The translations under genes and the position numbers were made by a program. From Natranaerovirga pectinivora (lineage in GTDB: Bacteria; Bacillota; Clostridia; Lachnospirales; DSM-24629), in assembly GCF_004342165.1 (NCBI RefSeq), contig NZ_SMAL01000003.1:395073-459072 (forward strand): a DNA stretch of 64,000 nt, given 5' to 3'. The first letter of the stretch is position 1. The number at the start of each line of letters is the position of its first letter. Below are positions 36,221 to 48,322 of this stretch, piece after piece. The notes under the pieces were generated by a model. That model saw only the letters and a list, made by a program, of their open reading frames with translations, ran no database searches and was not told where the DNA came from.

Positions 36221-36265
36221 GTATAAAACCATATATTGATTAATATTCAAGATATGGTTTTATAC
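36221..36265 (-). terminator. Hairpin after the DUF6106 gene
   Basis: Fourteen-base arms GTATAAAACCATAT / complement, a 17-base loop, and an AT-rich but not pure U tail. Probable terminator. Confidence 0.5.
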
Positions 36266-36282
36266 TGGATTTATTATTATAT

Positions 36283-36783
36283 TTATTTTTCCATTACTTT
36301 TCTCGCTATATGTGTTTTGATTGTATTTAAGAATTTTTCATTAGGATCTATTAGAATTTTATATTTTTCTTTATCTACAACTACAATTATCCCATAAGTG
36401 TCATCACTTATATGCCCTTTTGTAAAATCAAATACTTTATTATAATCACTTAATTCTTTATCATATTGTTTTGAGAACACTGGTGCCATAATTTGAATCT
36501 TTTTTACATCAAAATTTATGATTTTCTTTCTTCTGCTTTTATGATAAATTTTATCAATCTCAATTTCTCCTACAGATAAAGAGTATTCGAATTCTACATT
36601 TAGATTGGTATATAATCTATAAGCCCCCCACATAATTAAAACAGCAAGTATCACACCTACTATATTTAAAATTAAACTGGCTGACATTAATATAATTGCC
36701 AATATAACAATAAGAACCTTTAATATCATATCACTAGGTTTTTGCTTCCTTTTTACAATTTGTTCTGCAAAAGCTTCATTCAT
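36283..36783 (-). CDS. DUF6106-type membrane protein
   Basis: 166 residues. Two close hydrophobic segments (about 20-55, LKVLIVILAIILMSASLIL and VGVILAVLIMWGAY) followed by a hydrophilic domain with VEFEYSLSVGEIEIDKIY. The pattern matches DUF6106 proteins of clostridia. Function unknown; the soluble part may resemble a PH-like fold. ATG at 36783 has AAGGAGG upstream. Monocistronic. Confidence 0.65.
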   Translation of the reverse strand: MNEAFAEQIVKRKQKPSDMILKVLIVILAIILMSASLILNIVGVILAVLIMWGAYRLYTNLNVEFEYSLSVGEIEIDKIYHKSRRKKIINFDVKKIQIMAPVFSKQYDKELSDYNKVFDFTKGHISDDTYGIIVVVDKEKYKILIDPNEKFLNTIKTHIARKVMEK

Positions 36784-36910
36784 TATAAAAATCCTCCTTA
36801 CAACTTACTACTTACAATTACGTGAACTTTATATCCTTTTATATAGATTTAATTTTTCAATTCTTCCCTATACTTAAAAAGACATACTCACAAACTTCTA
36901 CTCTAAAAAG

Positions 36911-36957
36911 AAAAGTAAGAAAGTTCCTCTTGTAAGTAAACAAGCTTTCTTACTTTT
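36911..36957 (-). terminator. Terminator of the nfnAB operon
   Basis: Thirteen-base perfect outer arms AAAAGTAAGAAAG / complement with an inner CTTGT/ACAAG stem and a U-rich tail on the minus strand. Confidence 0.8.
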
Positions 36958-37001
36958 ATAATAATATAATTTAAAGAATAAGTAAAGATTTAAAGTTTAG
37001 T

Positions 37002-38399
37002 TTATCCTTGTAATTCTAAAACTTTTTTATGTATTGCTTCCGCGGCAGTTTTTCCTGCACCCATTGCTAAGATTACTGTAGCAGCGCCCGTTACTGCATC
37101 TCCACCAGCATATACATATTCCTTACTTGTTTCCATTGTCTCCTCTTGAACTATGATGCCACCCCAACTCTCAACACTAAGTCCTGGAGTTGTTTGTCTA
37201 ATAAGTGGATTAGGGCTTTGTCCTATGGCAATAACAACTGTTTCTACAGGGAGTATGAACTCAGAGTTTTCTTTTACTCTTGGTCTTCTTCTTCCAGAAT
37301 CATCTGGCTCACCTAATTCCATTTGCACACATTCCATTCCTGTTACCCAACCTTTTTCATCACCAATAATTTTAGTAGGATTATTTAATAACTTAAATAT
37401 AACCCCTTCCTCTTTTGCATGATGAATTTCTTCCAACCTTGCTGGTAACTCTTCTTCTCCTCTACGGTAAACAATATAAACTTCTTCTGCTCCAAGTCTT
37501 ACTGCTGTTCTTGCTGCATCCATTGCTACATTACCGCCACCAACTACTGCAACTCTTTTTCCTGTTTTTACTGGTGTTGGGTTATTTGGAAAATCATAAG
37601 CTTTCATAAGATTAACTCTTGTTAAAAATTCATTGGCAGAGTAAACACCATTTAGATTTTCTCCTTCTAAGTTCATAAACTTAGGTAATCCAGCGCCACT
37701 TCCAACAAATATAGCTTTATACCCTTCTTCAAAAAGTTCATCAACAGTAATGGATCTTCCTACGATAACATTTTTATTGATCTCAACACCCATATCTATA
37801 ATACTTTGAACTTCTTTTGCTACTAAACTTTTAGGCAATCTAAATTCCGGTATCCCATATAAAAGAACACCACCTAATTCGTGAAGGGCTTCAAAAACAG
37901 TCACTTCATATCCTTTTTTTGCTAGTTCTCCAGCACAAGTTAAACCTGCTGGACCAGCCCCTACTACTGCAACTTTTATGCCATTTTTTTCTATGTTTTT
38001 AGGTTCTATATTGCCTTTGCTCATTATATAATCTGCAACAAATCTTTCTAATCTACCAATTCCTACTGATTCACCTTTTTTAGCTCTAACACATCTGCCT
38101 TCACATTGACTTTCTTGTGGACAGACACGACCACAAATGGCAGGCAATGCATTCTCTTTTGTGATGATACTATAGGCTTCATCAATATTACCATCTTCAA
38201 CAGCTTTAATAAATTCAGGTATTGGCACATTAACTGGACAGCCATCTACACATGGTTTGGTTTTACATTGTAAACAACGTGTTGCTTCTTCCATAGCTTG
38301 TTCTAATGTATAGCCTAATGCTACCTCGTCAAAATTCTTTCTTCTGATCTGAGGGTCTTGTTCTGGTATTTGTACTTTTTTAGGGCTCATATTAGGCAT
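37002..38399 (-). CDS. nfnB: NADH-dependent reduced ferredoxin:NADP oxidoreductase subunit B (NfnB)
   Basis: 465 residues in the glutamate-synthase small-subunit family. Two [4Fe-4S] cysteine groups lie at the N terminus (CLQCKTKPCVDGCP and CGRVCPQESQCEGRC). Two dinucleotide folds follow: VAVVGAGPAGLTCAGELAK for FAD and VAVVGGGNVAMDAARTA for NADPH. With no glutamate synthase large subunit near and NfnA directly upstream, NfnB is the better name than GltD. It overlaps nfnA by eight bases. It balances NADPH, NADH and ferredoxin by electron bifurcation in anaerobes. Confidence 0.9.
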   Translation of the reverse strand: MPNMSPKKVQIPEQDPQIRRKNFDEVALGYTLEQAMEEATRCLQCKTKPCVDGCPVNVPIPEFIKAVEDGNIDEAYSIITKENALPAICGRVCPQESQCEGRCVRAKKGESVGIGRLERFVADYIMSKGNIEPKNIEKNGIKVAVVGAGPAGLTCAGELAKKGYEVTVFEALHELGGVLLYGIPEFRLPKSLVAKEVQSIIDMGVEINKNVIVGRSITVDELFEEGYKAIFVGSGAGLPKFMNLEGENLNGVYSANEFLTRVNLMKAYDFPNNPTPVKTGKRVAVVGGGNVAMDAARTAVRLGAEEVYIVYRRGEEELPARLEEIHHAKEEGVIFKLLNNPTKIIGDEKGWVTGMECVQMELGEPDDSGRRRPRVKENSEFILPVETVVIAIGQSPNPLIRQTTPGLSVESWGGIIVQEETMETSKEYVYAGGDAVTGAATVILAMGAGKTAAEAIHKKVLELQG

Positions 38400-39228
38400 T
38401 ATTTTGACCTCCCTCTAGTCCAATTCTACAAGAATGTTCTTCTTCTTTGTACATGTTTTGTCTTCTTAAACATTCATCAAAGTCTACTAATAAACCATCA
38501 AAATCTGGTCCATCCACACAAGCGAATTTTATTTCATTTCCTACAGTTACTCTACAGCCACCACACATACCCGTTCCATCAATCATAACAGGGTTAAGGG
38601 ATACTGCTGTTTGTATATTAAGTGGCTTTGTTATGCCTACAACAGCTTTCATCATAACCAAAGGTCCTATAGCAATAACTTCATCATATTCCTCACCATT
38701 TGCTATAAGTTCATTTAAAATATCTGTTACAAATCCTTCTTTTCCTTTTGAACCATCATTGGTTGCAAAGTATAAGTTTTTAGTCACAGCTTTAAACTCT
38801 TCTTCTAAAATTATGTATTCATCAGAACGGCCTCCAAGGATTACATCTACCTCTACACCCATTTCATGTAACTTTCTAATCTGTGGGTATAGTGGTGCAG
38901 CACCTACGCCGCCTCCAATTCCAAGTACTTTTTTATGTTTCTTTAACTCCGTTGGCTTTCCTAATGGCCCAACAAAATCAACAACAGAATCTCCTACTTG
39001 TTTCTCATACAATACTTTTGTTGAATAACCAACGACTTGATATATAATTGTTACCGTTTCTTCTTCTCTATTATAATCTGCAATGGTTAAAGGAATACGT
39101 TCACTATTATTATCGGCTCTTAGAATAATAAATTGCCCTGGTTCACATTTTCTAGCAACATAAGGTGCCTTAATAACCATTAGCTCTACTGCTTCATTCA
39201 ATTGTTTTTTATCTACTATTTTATACAT
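38392..39228 (-). CDS. nfnA: NfnA, ferredoxin-NADP reductase-like subunit
   Basis: About 278 residues of the PyrK/FNR type: FAD domain (RIPLTIADYN), NAD domain with LGIGGGVGAAPLYPQIR, and a C-terminal [2Fe-2S] motif in GTGMCGGCRVTVGN plus a later Cys in FACVDGP. It binds NAD(H) and partners with NfnB. ATG at 39228 (MYKIVDKK) follows GAGG and is preferred to the GTG at 39243. Confidence 0.9.
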   Translation of the reverse strand: MYKIVDKKQLNEAVELMVIKAPYVARKCEPGQFIILRADNNSERIPLTIADYNREEETVTIIYQVVGYSTKVLYEKQVGDSVVDFVGPLGKPTELKKHKKVLGIGGGVGAAPLYPQIRKLHEMGVEVDVILGGRSDEYIILEEEFKAVTKNLYFATNDGSKGKEGFVTDILNELIANGEEYDEVIAIGPLVMMKAVVGITKPLNIQTAVSLNPVMIDGTGMCGGCRVTVGNEIKFACVDGPDFDGLLVDFDECLRRQNMYKEEEHSCRIGLEGGQNNA

Positions 39229-39420
39229 TAACAACAACCTCACAAATAAGAATATGTTTTATACTACATTATATAATACACAAAAATCTTTATTTACTCA
39301 AGTAAATAAGGGATAGTTATTTTTTCCACAAAGTCTATTTTCTCTGAACCTATTGAAGAATCCCCACTTAGGTTCATGTTAGATTCTTCACTACCCTCAG
39401 ATTTTACATTTCTTTATATC

Positions 39421-39452
39421 ACAAGAAAAGTGTGCAAGCACACTTTTCTTGT
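39421..39452 (-). terminator. Terminator of gdhA
   Basis: Fourteen-base perfect arms ACAAGAAAAGTGTG / complement with a four-base loop, about 40 bp after gdhA. Confidence 0.75.
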
Positions 39453-39489
39453 AGGTTTTCTATAATTTATGATTATATTATTCTACTGA

Positions 39490-40863
<1,374 letters not shown>

Positions 40864-40984
40864 TTATAAAGAAAGCTTGTCTTTTTAAAGATAATCTTTC
40901 TGTACTCACATTTTTATTCTATTGTTTTTTTATTATAGAGTTTACATTGCTGTAACTCCTTTATATTTATGTTTTCACTTTATC

Positions 40985-41014
40985 ATTATAAAGCAAAAGT
41001 ACATGCTATTGCAA
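40985..41014 (-). promoter_or_regulatory. Probable gdhA promoter
   Basis: TTGCAA (41014-41009) and TATAAT (40990-40985) on the minus strand with an 18-base spacer, inside the 40837-41151 gap. The rest of that gap shows no gene. Confidence 0.55.
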
Positions 41015-41151
41015 GTTTATTTTTTAAAAATTTCATTTCCTGTATAAATAACCATTAAATAATTTATTGCTTTGGTTATAATAACTAAACTTTAGCTTTA
41101 ACCATAATAATTATACCCTTTTCTACTGTTTTTATTAGATTTCTATAACAC

Positions 41152-41189
41152 AAAAAAAATAAAAGTCCAATTACGGACTTTTATTTTTT
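41152..41189 (-). terminator. Terminator of groSL
   Basis: A stem with AAAAGTCC/GGACTTTT arms and a long U tract on the minus strand, ten bases after groL. Confidence 0.88.
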
Positions 41190-41198
41190 GTATTACAA

Positions 41199-43128
<1,930 letters not shown>

Positions 43129-43165
43129 ATTTGAAAACCTCCTTTTAATTATCTAAATCTGTTTG

Positions 43166-43192
43166 TTAGCACTCTTGTTTAATGAGTGCTAA
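43166..43192. promoter_or_regulatory. CIRCE element (HrcA operator)
   Basis: TTAGCACTC-N9-GAGTGCTAA, the perfect consensus, 38 bases upstream of groS. HrcA represses groSL through it until heat shock. The region 43193-43513 beyond it contains the groSL promoter but no gene. Confidence 0.97.
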
Positions 43193-43513
43193 TTTCAATT
43201 ATAATATTATTAAAATCATAATTTTAATGCAAACCTTACAAACGGTTAAAATATGCCTCATTTGGTATTTATTGTTCATTACCTTAGAATATCTCCTGTT
43301 TTCTCCATTTTTATAATTATTTTATATGTTTTTATTAAATAATAAAATCCCGTTCTTATTTTTTAGTTCAAACCAATCTTTAATATTTTAGAATAGTCTT
43401 TTTTGCATATAAATAATATATTAACCTTGAAAGTATATGAAATAATAAAAGATTATATTACCATAAAGTAAATAAGAACCCAAAAGATGACTCTTTCAGA
43501 TTCTTTGTCTTGT

Positions 43514-43669
43514 TTATCTTTCTTTCGATTGATAACTTTTATTATTTTTATCCCAATGTTTTTGTAAATCTGTTTTTTTCTTAGTTCCTGGGTCACTTTC
43601 TAACCCACTTCTTTTTCTGCTTTTTTGTGACCCTTGCTGGGGTAAATTATTGATTATTGATTCATCCAT
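43514..43669 (-). CDS. Small basic hydrophilic protein (51 residues)
   Basis: MDESIINNLPQQGSQKSRK then a Lys- and Ser-rich run ending KSYQSKER. Start at 43669 with GAGGTG eight bases upstream. It has no membrane segment and no Cys. A paired small gene lies 16 bp upstream. The size and composition recall minor small acid-soluble spore proteins, but no family signature was found. It lies between groSL and the yetF-like gene. Confidence 0.6.
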   Translation of the reverse strand: MDESIINNLPQQGSQKSRKRSGLESDPGTKKKTDLQKHWDKNNKSYQSKER

Positions 43670-43685
43670 TATAACACCTCATTCT

Positions 43686-43823
43686 TTAATTTTTATTATG
43701 ATCTCCTTGGGAGATTTTGTTCCCATCAATAATTCCAAGATCAGCATTTTCTTTAGGTTTCATTTTTCTTAATTCTGCATTGCTTTTGGGTCTTTCTTTT
43801 ATTCTATTTTTATTATTATCCAT
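43686..43823 (-). CDS. Small hydrophilic protein (45 residues)
   Basis: MDNNKNRIKERPKSNAELRK at the start and KISQGDHNKN at the end; all charged and polar. ATG at 43823 has AAGGAAA upstream. It probably shares a transcript with the 43514 gene. Unknown function; a small spore-associated protein is possible. Confidence 0.55.
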   Translation of the reverse strand: MDNNKNRIKERPKSNAELRKMKPKENADLGIIDGNKISQGDHNKN

Positions 43824-43919
43824 TCTATATTTTCCTTTCTTAATTTATTTTCTCTATATTATTATTTATAGAATGGTAAAAAAATATTCTTTTACTCTTA
43901 ATTAAAATCTAGTAAGGTA

Positions 43920-44621
43920 CTATAAATACTTTGTTTTATTTCTTGGAATTACATGTATGCCTTCATCTTGTTTCCAGTCTGCATAAAACACATCTTCAAT
44001 TTTGTTTATTCCAAACCGATCTATTTCATTGCGTAACCATTTTTCATCATAACCAATTTTATAAAGATGTTCTGTTAAAACTTCTCCATCTAGCACTAAT
44101 GTCGTAGGAAGACATATAGATTTAAAAACCAAATTTAAATCTTCTGTTGTCGGTGTCATGTATTGATACTTTTTTAATACACTTATATTGCCACTTTGTT
44201 CTAAAATGGCATATTCAATTTCTCTAATGGAAAATACATCCTTCTGTCTTAAAAGACTAAGCAATTCATTTATATCAAATTTTTCTTTTTTCATTACTTT
44301 ATAATCAATTTGTCCATTTCTAACAATAATTGCAGGCTCACCTTCTAAAAATTTTCTAGTGCCTTTAAATTTTTGAGTTATAAATTCAATAATATACATT
44401 AATGTTCCCCATAACATTAAGGCATAAAGTATAAACCAAATGCTAGTTTTTTCATCATAGATAGCATTACCTAATAATTCTCCTAAAACTATTGCAGAAA
44501 TAAAATCAAAAGGTGTTATTTGATTGATTTGTGATTTTCTTGTGACCTTTGTTATTAGAAATAAAGCAAAAAAACCAATAATTAATTCGATTGTTAATTG
44601 AAAAATTGGAGAATCAAACAT
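43920..44621 (-). CDS. DUF421 (YetF-like) membrane protein
   Basis: 233 residues. Three membrane segments in the first 85 residues (LTIELIIGFFALFLITKV, then TPFDFISAIVLGELLGNAIYD), then the cytosolic YetF C-terminal domain (KFLEGEPAIIVRNGQ and DINELLSLLRQKDVFSIREIE). The family includes spore-associated proteins such as YetF/YrbG/YkjA and its role is poorly known. Located near coat protein genes, it may be sporulation related (inference). Confidence 0.85.
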   Translation of the reverse strand: MFDSPIFQLTIELIIGFFALFLITKVTRKSQINQITPFDFISAIVLGELLGNAIYDEKTSIWFILYALMLWGTLMYIIEFITQKFKGTRKFLEGEPAIIVRNGQIDYKVMKKEKFDINELLSLLRQKDVFSIREIEYAILEQSGNISVLKKYQYMTPTTEDLNLVFKSICLPTTLVLDGEVLTEHLYKIGYDEKWLRNEIDRFGINKIEDVFYADWKQDEGIHVIPRNKTKYL

Positions 44622-44736
44622 TATCCTTCTATCCTTTCTACAATTTATAACTTCACTCTTAGTATGTTCCTATATGAGTTATACTAAACGTTTTAAAAAG
44701 AATTAACTACTTCTTGTAGCTAAAATACAACATCAC

Positions 44737-44785
44737 ATAAAAAAAGAGCTCTTTATGTTAATACACACAAAGACTCTTCTTTTAT
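44737..44785 (-). terminator. Probable terminator of the encapsulin operon
   Basis: A run of A, GAG and its complement flank a loop of about 25 bases; the minus strand ends in a U run. Moderate quality. Confidence 0.5.
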
Positions 44786-44827
44786 TCTAAACTTAATAAC
44801 ATTAGACATTAAGCCTTAATTCCTTTT

Positions 44828-45619
44828 TTATATAGTATAGTTTATAATAATACTCGAATCTAATATTCTAAATGTAAAGGATTCAGTAATAAACAACTTT
44901 ACTTTTTTTGTATCGTGTCCTTCATATCCAATACTAAAATCCTGACCGATTGTGAATTCTAGATCATCATGGTTATATGGTATTAGTATTGCATTCCCAA
45001 TATTTTTTGTATATATGATCTCCGTCCCTAATAAACTTTCAATTGTTTTCTTCAATGGATATCCATTAACAATTGTATTAACATACTTCCAACCTTCATC
45101 CCCAACTATTAAAGTATAGGGTCCTTCAGAGTAAGCATGTTTTAATTTCAATATTCCTTTTGAGATTGAATCCATTATACTGGCTGCATCTTTTCCAAAA
45201 GGCAAATTATGAGCAGCAATTTCTGATAACCCTTTAATTTTTGCTTTTTCATATCCATTGTATATTGCATTTTCTTCAAAGGCAGCAATTTTTTCTGCTG
45301 CTTTTTCTAATGGCTCTAAATCAATGTCTTTAGCTCCTCTAATAATATTATCCATTTCCCATCTGTCTAGTTCAAAAGAAATTCTAGTTTCTACTAAAGG
45401 CTGAACACTGTATAACCCACTAGTAACTTCACCATTACCCTCTTTAATTAATTCTAATCTTCCTTCAGAAATAGCACTGAAATCCCAACCTTTAGGACCT
45501 TCTACTTTTACCACTTTTCTTGCTGACAAATGGGTTTTTAAAACTTGAGCAGCTCTATTCTCTATTTCTTTCCATGCTTCTTCCGCCAAAGGCGCCAATG
45601 ATCTTTTTAACATATCCAT
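44828..45619 (-). CDS. Encapsulin shell protein (family 1)
   Basis: 263 residues with the HK97-like fold. The N terminus MDMLKRSLAPLAEEAWKEI is the classic family 1 opening, with ARKVVKVEGPKGWDFSAI and later YTLIVGDEGW. Shells of 60 or more subunits enclose a cargo enzyme. The cargo gene lies just upstream, 15 bp away, so the two should be made together. ATG at 45619 follows AGGGGAA. Confidence 0.96.
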   Translation of the reverse strand: MDMLKRSLAPLAEEAWKEIENRAAQVLKTHLSARKVVKVEGPKGWDFSAISEGRLELIKEGNGEVTSGLYSVQPLVETRISFELDRWEMDNIIRGAKDIDLEPLEKAAEKIAAFEENAIYNGYEKAKIKGLSEIAAHNLPFGKDAASIMDSISKGILKLKHAYSEGPYTLIVGDEGWKYVNTIVNGYPLKKTIESLLGTEIIYTKNIGNAILIPYNHDDLEFTIGQDFSIGYEGHDTKKVKLFITESFTFRILDSSIIINYTI

Positions 45620-45634
45620 TATTATTTCCCCTTT

Positions 45635-45979
45635 CTACTTAGTTTTTAGATTACCAATATTTAATGTACTGCTTTTATATTCAGATTCCTCTTCCCCATG
45701 CTGTCCAACAATCGGTCCTTCTTTAAACAAGCAACTTCTTAGTTCTTCATCCCAACCATCCATATTTCTTCTAAGCCACTCTAGTGTCATACAAGCATGT
45801 TCTATTTCTTCATCACGATTATGTTCAAATATTTTTCTTAAATCCTCATCCTTCGTAGTGGCAACTCTTTGATTATAAAAATCTACAGCTTCAATTTCCT
45901 CTTTTAAACTTGTTATTGCCTTAGAGATATTTTTAGTTTTTTCGTCCAATTGGTCTATTGGTTCTTGATAATTGCTCAT
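45635..45979 (-). CDS. Encapsulated ferritin-like protein (EncFtn), encapsulin cargo
   Basis: 114 residues. Two helices carry the ferroxidase residues: Glu28 in KEEIEAVDFYNQR, Glu58 and His61 in RDEEIEHACMTLEWLRR, equal to Glu32, Glu62 and His65 of the Rhodospirillum EncFtn. The C-terminal STLNIGNLKTK is the cargo-loading peptide type. It oxidises Fe(II) at ring-shaped decamers for storage in the shell. ATG at 45979 follows AAAGGAGG. Confidence 0.95.
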   Translation of the reverse strand: MSNYQEPIDQLDEKTKNISKAITSLKEEIEAVDFYNQRVATTKDEDLRKIFEHNRDEEIEHACMTLEWLRRNMDGWDEELRSCLFKEGPIVGQHGEEESEYKSSTLNIGNLKTK

Positions 45980-46007
45980 TATATTACCTCCTTTATTTTT
46001 TAATTAA

Positions 46008-46022
46008 TAATAATTATTATAT
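46008..46022. promoter_or_regulatory. PerR/Fur-like box at the encapsulin-ferritin promoter
   Basis: The palindromic core TAATNATTA with 13 of 15 matches to the PerR consensus TTATAATNATTATAA overlaps the -10 hexamer. It would let iron or peroxide control the operon. Some matches are expected in AT-rich DNA. Confidence 0.45.
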
Positions 46023-46044
46023 AATAGTTGGAGCCATTTTTCAA
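46016..46044 (-). promoter_or_regulatory. Promoter of the encapsulin-ferritin operon
   Basis: TTGAAA (46044-46039) and TATAAT (46021-46016) on the minus strand, exactly 17 bases apart, about 40 bases before the start codon. Confidence 0.75.
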
Positions 46045-46204
46045 TATTTATGCTTTTTTTTTATTATTTTATATTTTTTTTAACTTGCGTTGTGTTTTAT
46101 GTAACTTTTTTTAGTAACAACTTTAAATTTTAAGTCAATTTTTTATTAATTTATACCCATTATATATATGGTTGCATTTGTAACTTTATGTAATAGATAA
46201 GATT

Positions 46205-46238
46205 AAAAAAATAGTGACAGCGTATATTGCCATCACTA
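46205..46238 (-). terminator. Terminator of the coat-protein pair
   Basis: AGTGA and complement with inner GC pairs and a seven-U tail on the minus strand, right after the CotF-like gene. Confidence 0.78.
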
Positions 46239-46251
46239 CTTTAAAGTATTA

Positions 46252-46548
46252 TTAGTCTAAATCCAATTCCATTGATTCTTTTAGTATCTCCGTTAACTGT
46301 TGACTTGGAGCATCATATGGTTTTTCCCAGTTTTTCTTAAGAGCTAATTCATTTAATGCAGAGTTATCTGTAATAACTTCACTTAATCCAGACGCGTATA
46401 AACTTCTTAATTCTGGTGTAGTACTTGAAACTGTAGCATTAAGATATACATTAGCTGCCCCTACAGATGCCGCTAACATATTACTAACAATTACTTCATC
46501 TGTGATATCTGTTCTTGATTTTATTCTATTAGTAAGAAATGAATTCAT
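46252..46548 (-). CDS. Spore coat protein, CotF family
   Basis: 98 residues with the CotF-type core SNMLAASVGAANVYLNATV and STTPELRSLYASGLSEV. These are small, abundant, ferritin-like helical proteins of the clostridial and bacillar spore coat. The ATG shares a base with the preceding gene's stop, so the pair is coupled. Acidic tail LKESMELDLD. Confidence 0.88.
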   Translation of the reverse strand: MNSFLTNRIKSRTDITDEVIVSNMLAASVGAANVYLNATVSSTTPELRSLYASGLSEVITDNSALNELALKKNWEKPYDAPSQQLTEILKESMELDLD

Positions 46549-46766
46549 TAATATCCCCCCTCTACTGTAGTTATTTGGTTTTCATTTATAAATTGTTGTA
46601 TGGTTTTAATTCTTGATTCTTGAGTAAAAATATTAGCTTCAGCTAATTCTGCTAAATCTTCATCAGATATTAATTCTTGTAATGCTTTAGAAACAACCAA
46701 ACCATCTTTTTCAATTTTTAGTATTCCACTTAACGATAATATTTCCATTTCAGATAGTTTTCTCAT
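46548..46766 (-). CDS. Small protein paired with CotF-family gene
   Basis: 72 residues, MRKLSEMEILSLSGILKIEK at the start, ending QITTVEGGY. Mainly helical and acidic. It has AAGGAGG upstream and overlaps the CotF gene by one base. Such partner genes are often found with CotF proteins in clostridia; a coat role is inferred. Confidence 0.68.
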   Translation of the reverse strand: MRKLSEMEILSLSGILKIEKDGLVVSKALQELISDEDLAELAEANIFTQESRIKTIQQFINENQITTVEGGY

Positions 46767-46856
46767 TAATTTTTTCCTCCTTATATTTTTATTGCCTTAT
46801 ATATTGTTAACTCATATCATTATAAAAACCCAAGTAATTTTTGCTTATAATATTAC

Positions 46857-46888
46857 AAAAAAAAACAGTAGACTTTGTCTACTGTTTT
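46857..46888 (-). terminator. Terminator of the GntR-type gene
   Basis: AAAACAGTAGAC/GTCTACTGTTTT arms with a three-base loop and adjoining A/T runs, good terminator form. Confidence 0.82.
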
Positions 46889-46893
46889 TTAAA

Positions 46894-47610
46894 CTAATTT
46901 ACTTTATCATTCATTAAATATTTAAGAACACCAAATTCATCAGGTGAAATAACTGTATTAAGAATTGTTAAATATACATTTTTTGTTTTTTGTATATGTT
47001 CTGAAAGCACTTCAACAGCTTTATCACAATTACCATCTTTTATATACCTAATGAGTTTTGTATGTTCGTCTACTGCTTGTCCAGGTAATTGACGTTGAAA
47101 ATATGTTAAGAACCGCATTCTAGTTAATTGTAATAAAATATTTTCATTATAACCAATAACTCTTCTATTATTAGACAGCGATACTAGTTTAATATGAAAA
47201 TTTTGATCGTTATTAAAAACATCTATTAGATTATCATTGGAATCCGACTTTAATATTTTTTCATTAAATATGATTAATTCTTTCACATCTTCAATTGGTA
47301 TTTTATTTTTCATAGCAATTTTAAGGGCCATAACTTCAATGCCTTCTCTTGCATCGAACAAATCAATAACTTCTTCCTTTGTTATTTTTGTGATTTGATA
47401 ACCCTTACCTGATACTACATCAACTAATAACCCATCTCTTTTCAACTCCACTAATGCTTGCTTAATAGGAGTGCGGCTCATATTTAAGTCTTTACTTAAT
47501 GAATGATCAGAAATTACTTGGCCTGGTAATAAATCCAAGTAAGTGATTTTGTTTTTCAAAATATTATATGCCTCTTGCACCAAGGTTATACTTGTCTTAA
47601 TATCTCCCAT
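46894..47610 (-). CDS. GntR-family transcriptional regulator (FadR subfamily)
   Basis: 238 residues: an N-terminal winged helix (GQVISDHSLSKDLNMSRTPIK then ELKRDGLLVDVVSGKGYQI) and an all-helical FCD ligand domain (EGIEVMALKIAM to the C terminus). It may bind a carboxylate effector; the target is unknown. The nearby cupin gene could be under its control. The 325-bp upstream gap 47611-47935 holds a probable TATAAT and a CTAG-flanked dyad but no gene. Confidence 0.88.
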   Translation of the reverse strand: MGDIKTSITLVQEAYNILKNKITYLDLLPGQVISDHSLSKDLNMSRTPIKQALVELKRDGLLVDVVSGKGYQITKITKEEVIDLFDAREGIEVMALKIAMKNKIPIEDVKELIIFNEKILKSDSNDNLIDVFNNDQNFHIKLVSLSNNRRVIGYNENILLQLTRMRFLTYFQRQLPGQAVDEHTKLIRYIKDGNCDKAVEVLSEHIQKTKNVYLTILNTVISPDEFGVLKYLMNDKVN

Positions 47611-47899
47611 CTCTTTCTCATTCCTTTCCTATTTATTATCATCTATAGATTCATTAATAATAAATATAATGCCTTTGATACAAGACATAATTTTAATACT
47701 ATACCCTCTTGATTTAATAATATTAAAACATAGTACGCCTACAAAAAGATAAATCTGTCTAGTTCTGTACTCTAGTATTATAACATATAAACCTCATATT
47801 TTAAGTCCTGCAAAACACTTTTAATACTACTGTAAATTTTTGGCAAATACCTTGAGTTAATTCTTGAAATTTAAAAATTAGTGGGGTAATTCTTTTCTC

Positions 47900-47929
47900 A
47901 AAAAAACTAGTAGATTTTTCTACTAGTTT
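47900..47929 (-). terminator. Terminator of the cupin gene
   Basis: AAACTAGTAGA/TCTACTAGTTT arms with a five-base loop and a long U tract on the minus strand. Confidence 0.82.
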
Positions 47930-47935
47930 CAACTT

Positions 47936-48214
47936 TTATATTTCATAATTAAATGTATAGGCTTTTCTGATAGCTTTTCGTACTTCCCAAGTACATTTCA
48001 TACCTTTTGGAAAAGAAACTAACATATTTTCTTTTATATGAGCAACTTCATCTCCAGATGTAACAATAACATCCCCTTCAAAAACAAAAGCTGTTTCTTG
48101 TTCTGGATACTCCCAATCAAAGGTACTAGATTCACATTCCCAAATACTCCATTTATCTATGCCCAATTTTATTGCTTCTTCTAATAACATAGGTTTAATT
48201 ATTATTCTAGACAC
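47936..48214 (-). CDS. Small cupin-domain protein
   Basis: 92 residues of the cupin-3/EutQ-like type: SIWECESSTFDWEYP, then ETAFVFEGDVIVTSGDE and a closing MLVSFPKGMKCTWEV. Such proteins bind a metal or small ligand. GTG at 48214 follows AAGGAG. Possible targets are sugar or ureidoglycolate-type compounds; function not assigned. Confidence 0.8.
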   Translation of the reverse strand: MSRIIIKPMLLEEAIKLGIDKWSIWECESSTFDWEYPEQETAFVFEGDVIVTSGDEVAHIKENMLVSFPKGMKCTWEVRKAIRKAYTFNYEI

Positions 48215-48282
48215 AGTATCAACTCCTTTGTATATTATATCGACTTACATTTAATTAAATAAATATTATAACTATTTATTTG

Positions 48283-48311
48283 GATAAAAAGAAAAGCACA
48301 TAAAGTGCTTT
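48283..48311 (-). terminator. Terminator of the SurA_N lipoprotein gene
   Basis: AAAGCAC/GTGCTTT stem with a short loop and a U-rich minus-strand tail. Confidence 0.65.
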
Positions 48312-48322
48312 CTTAGATGATT

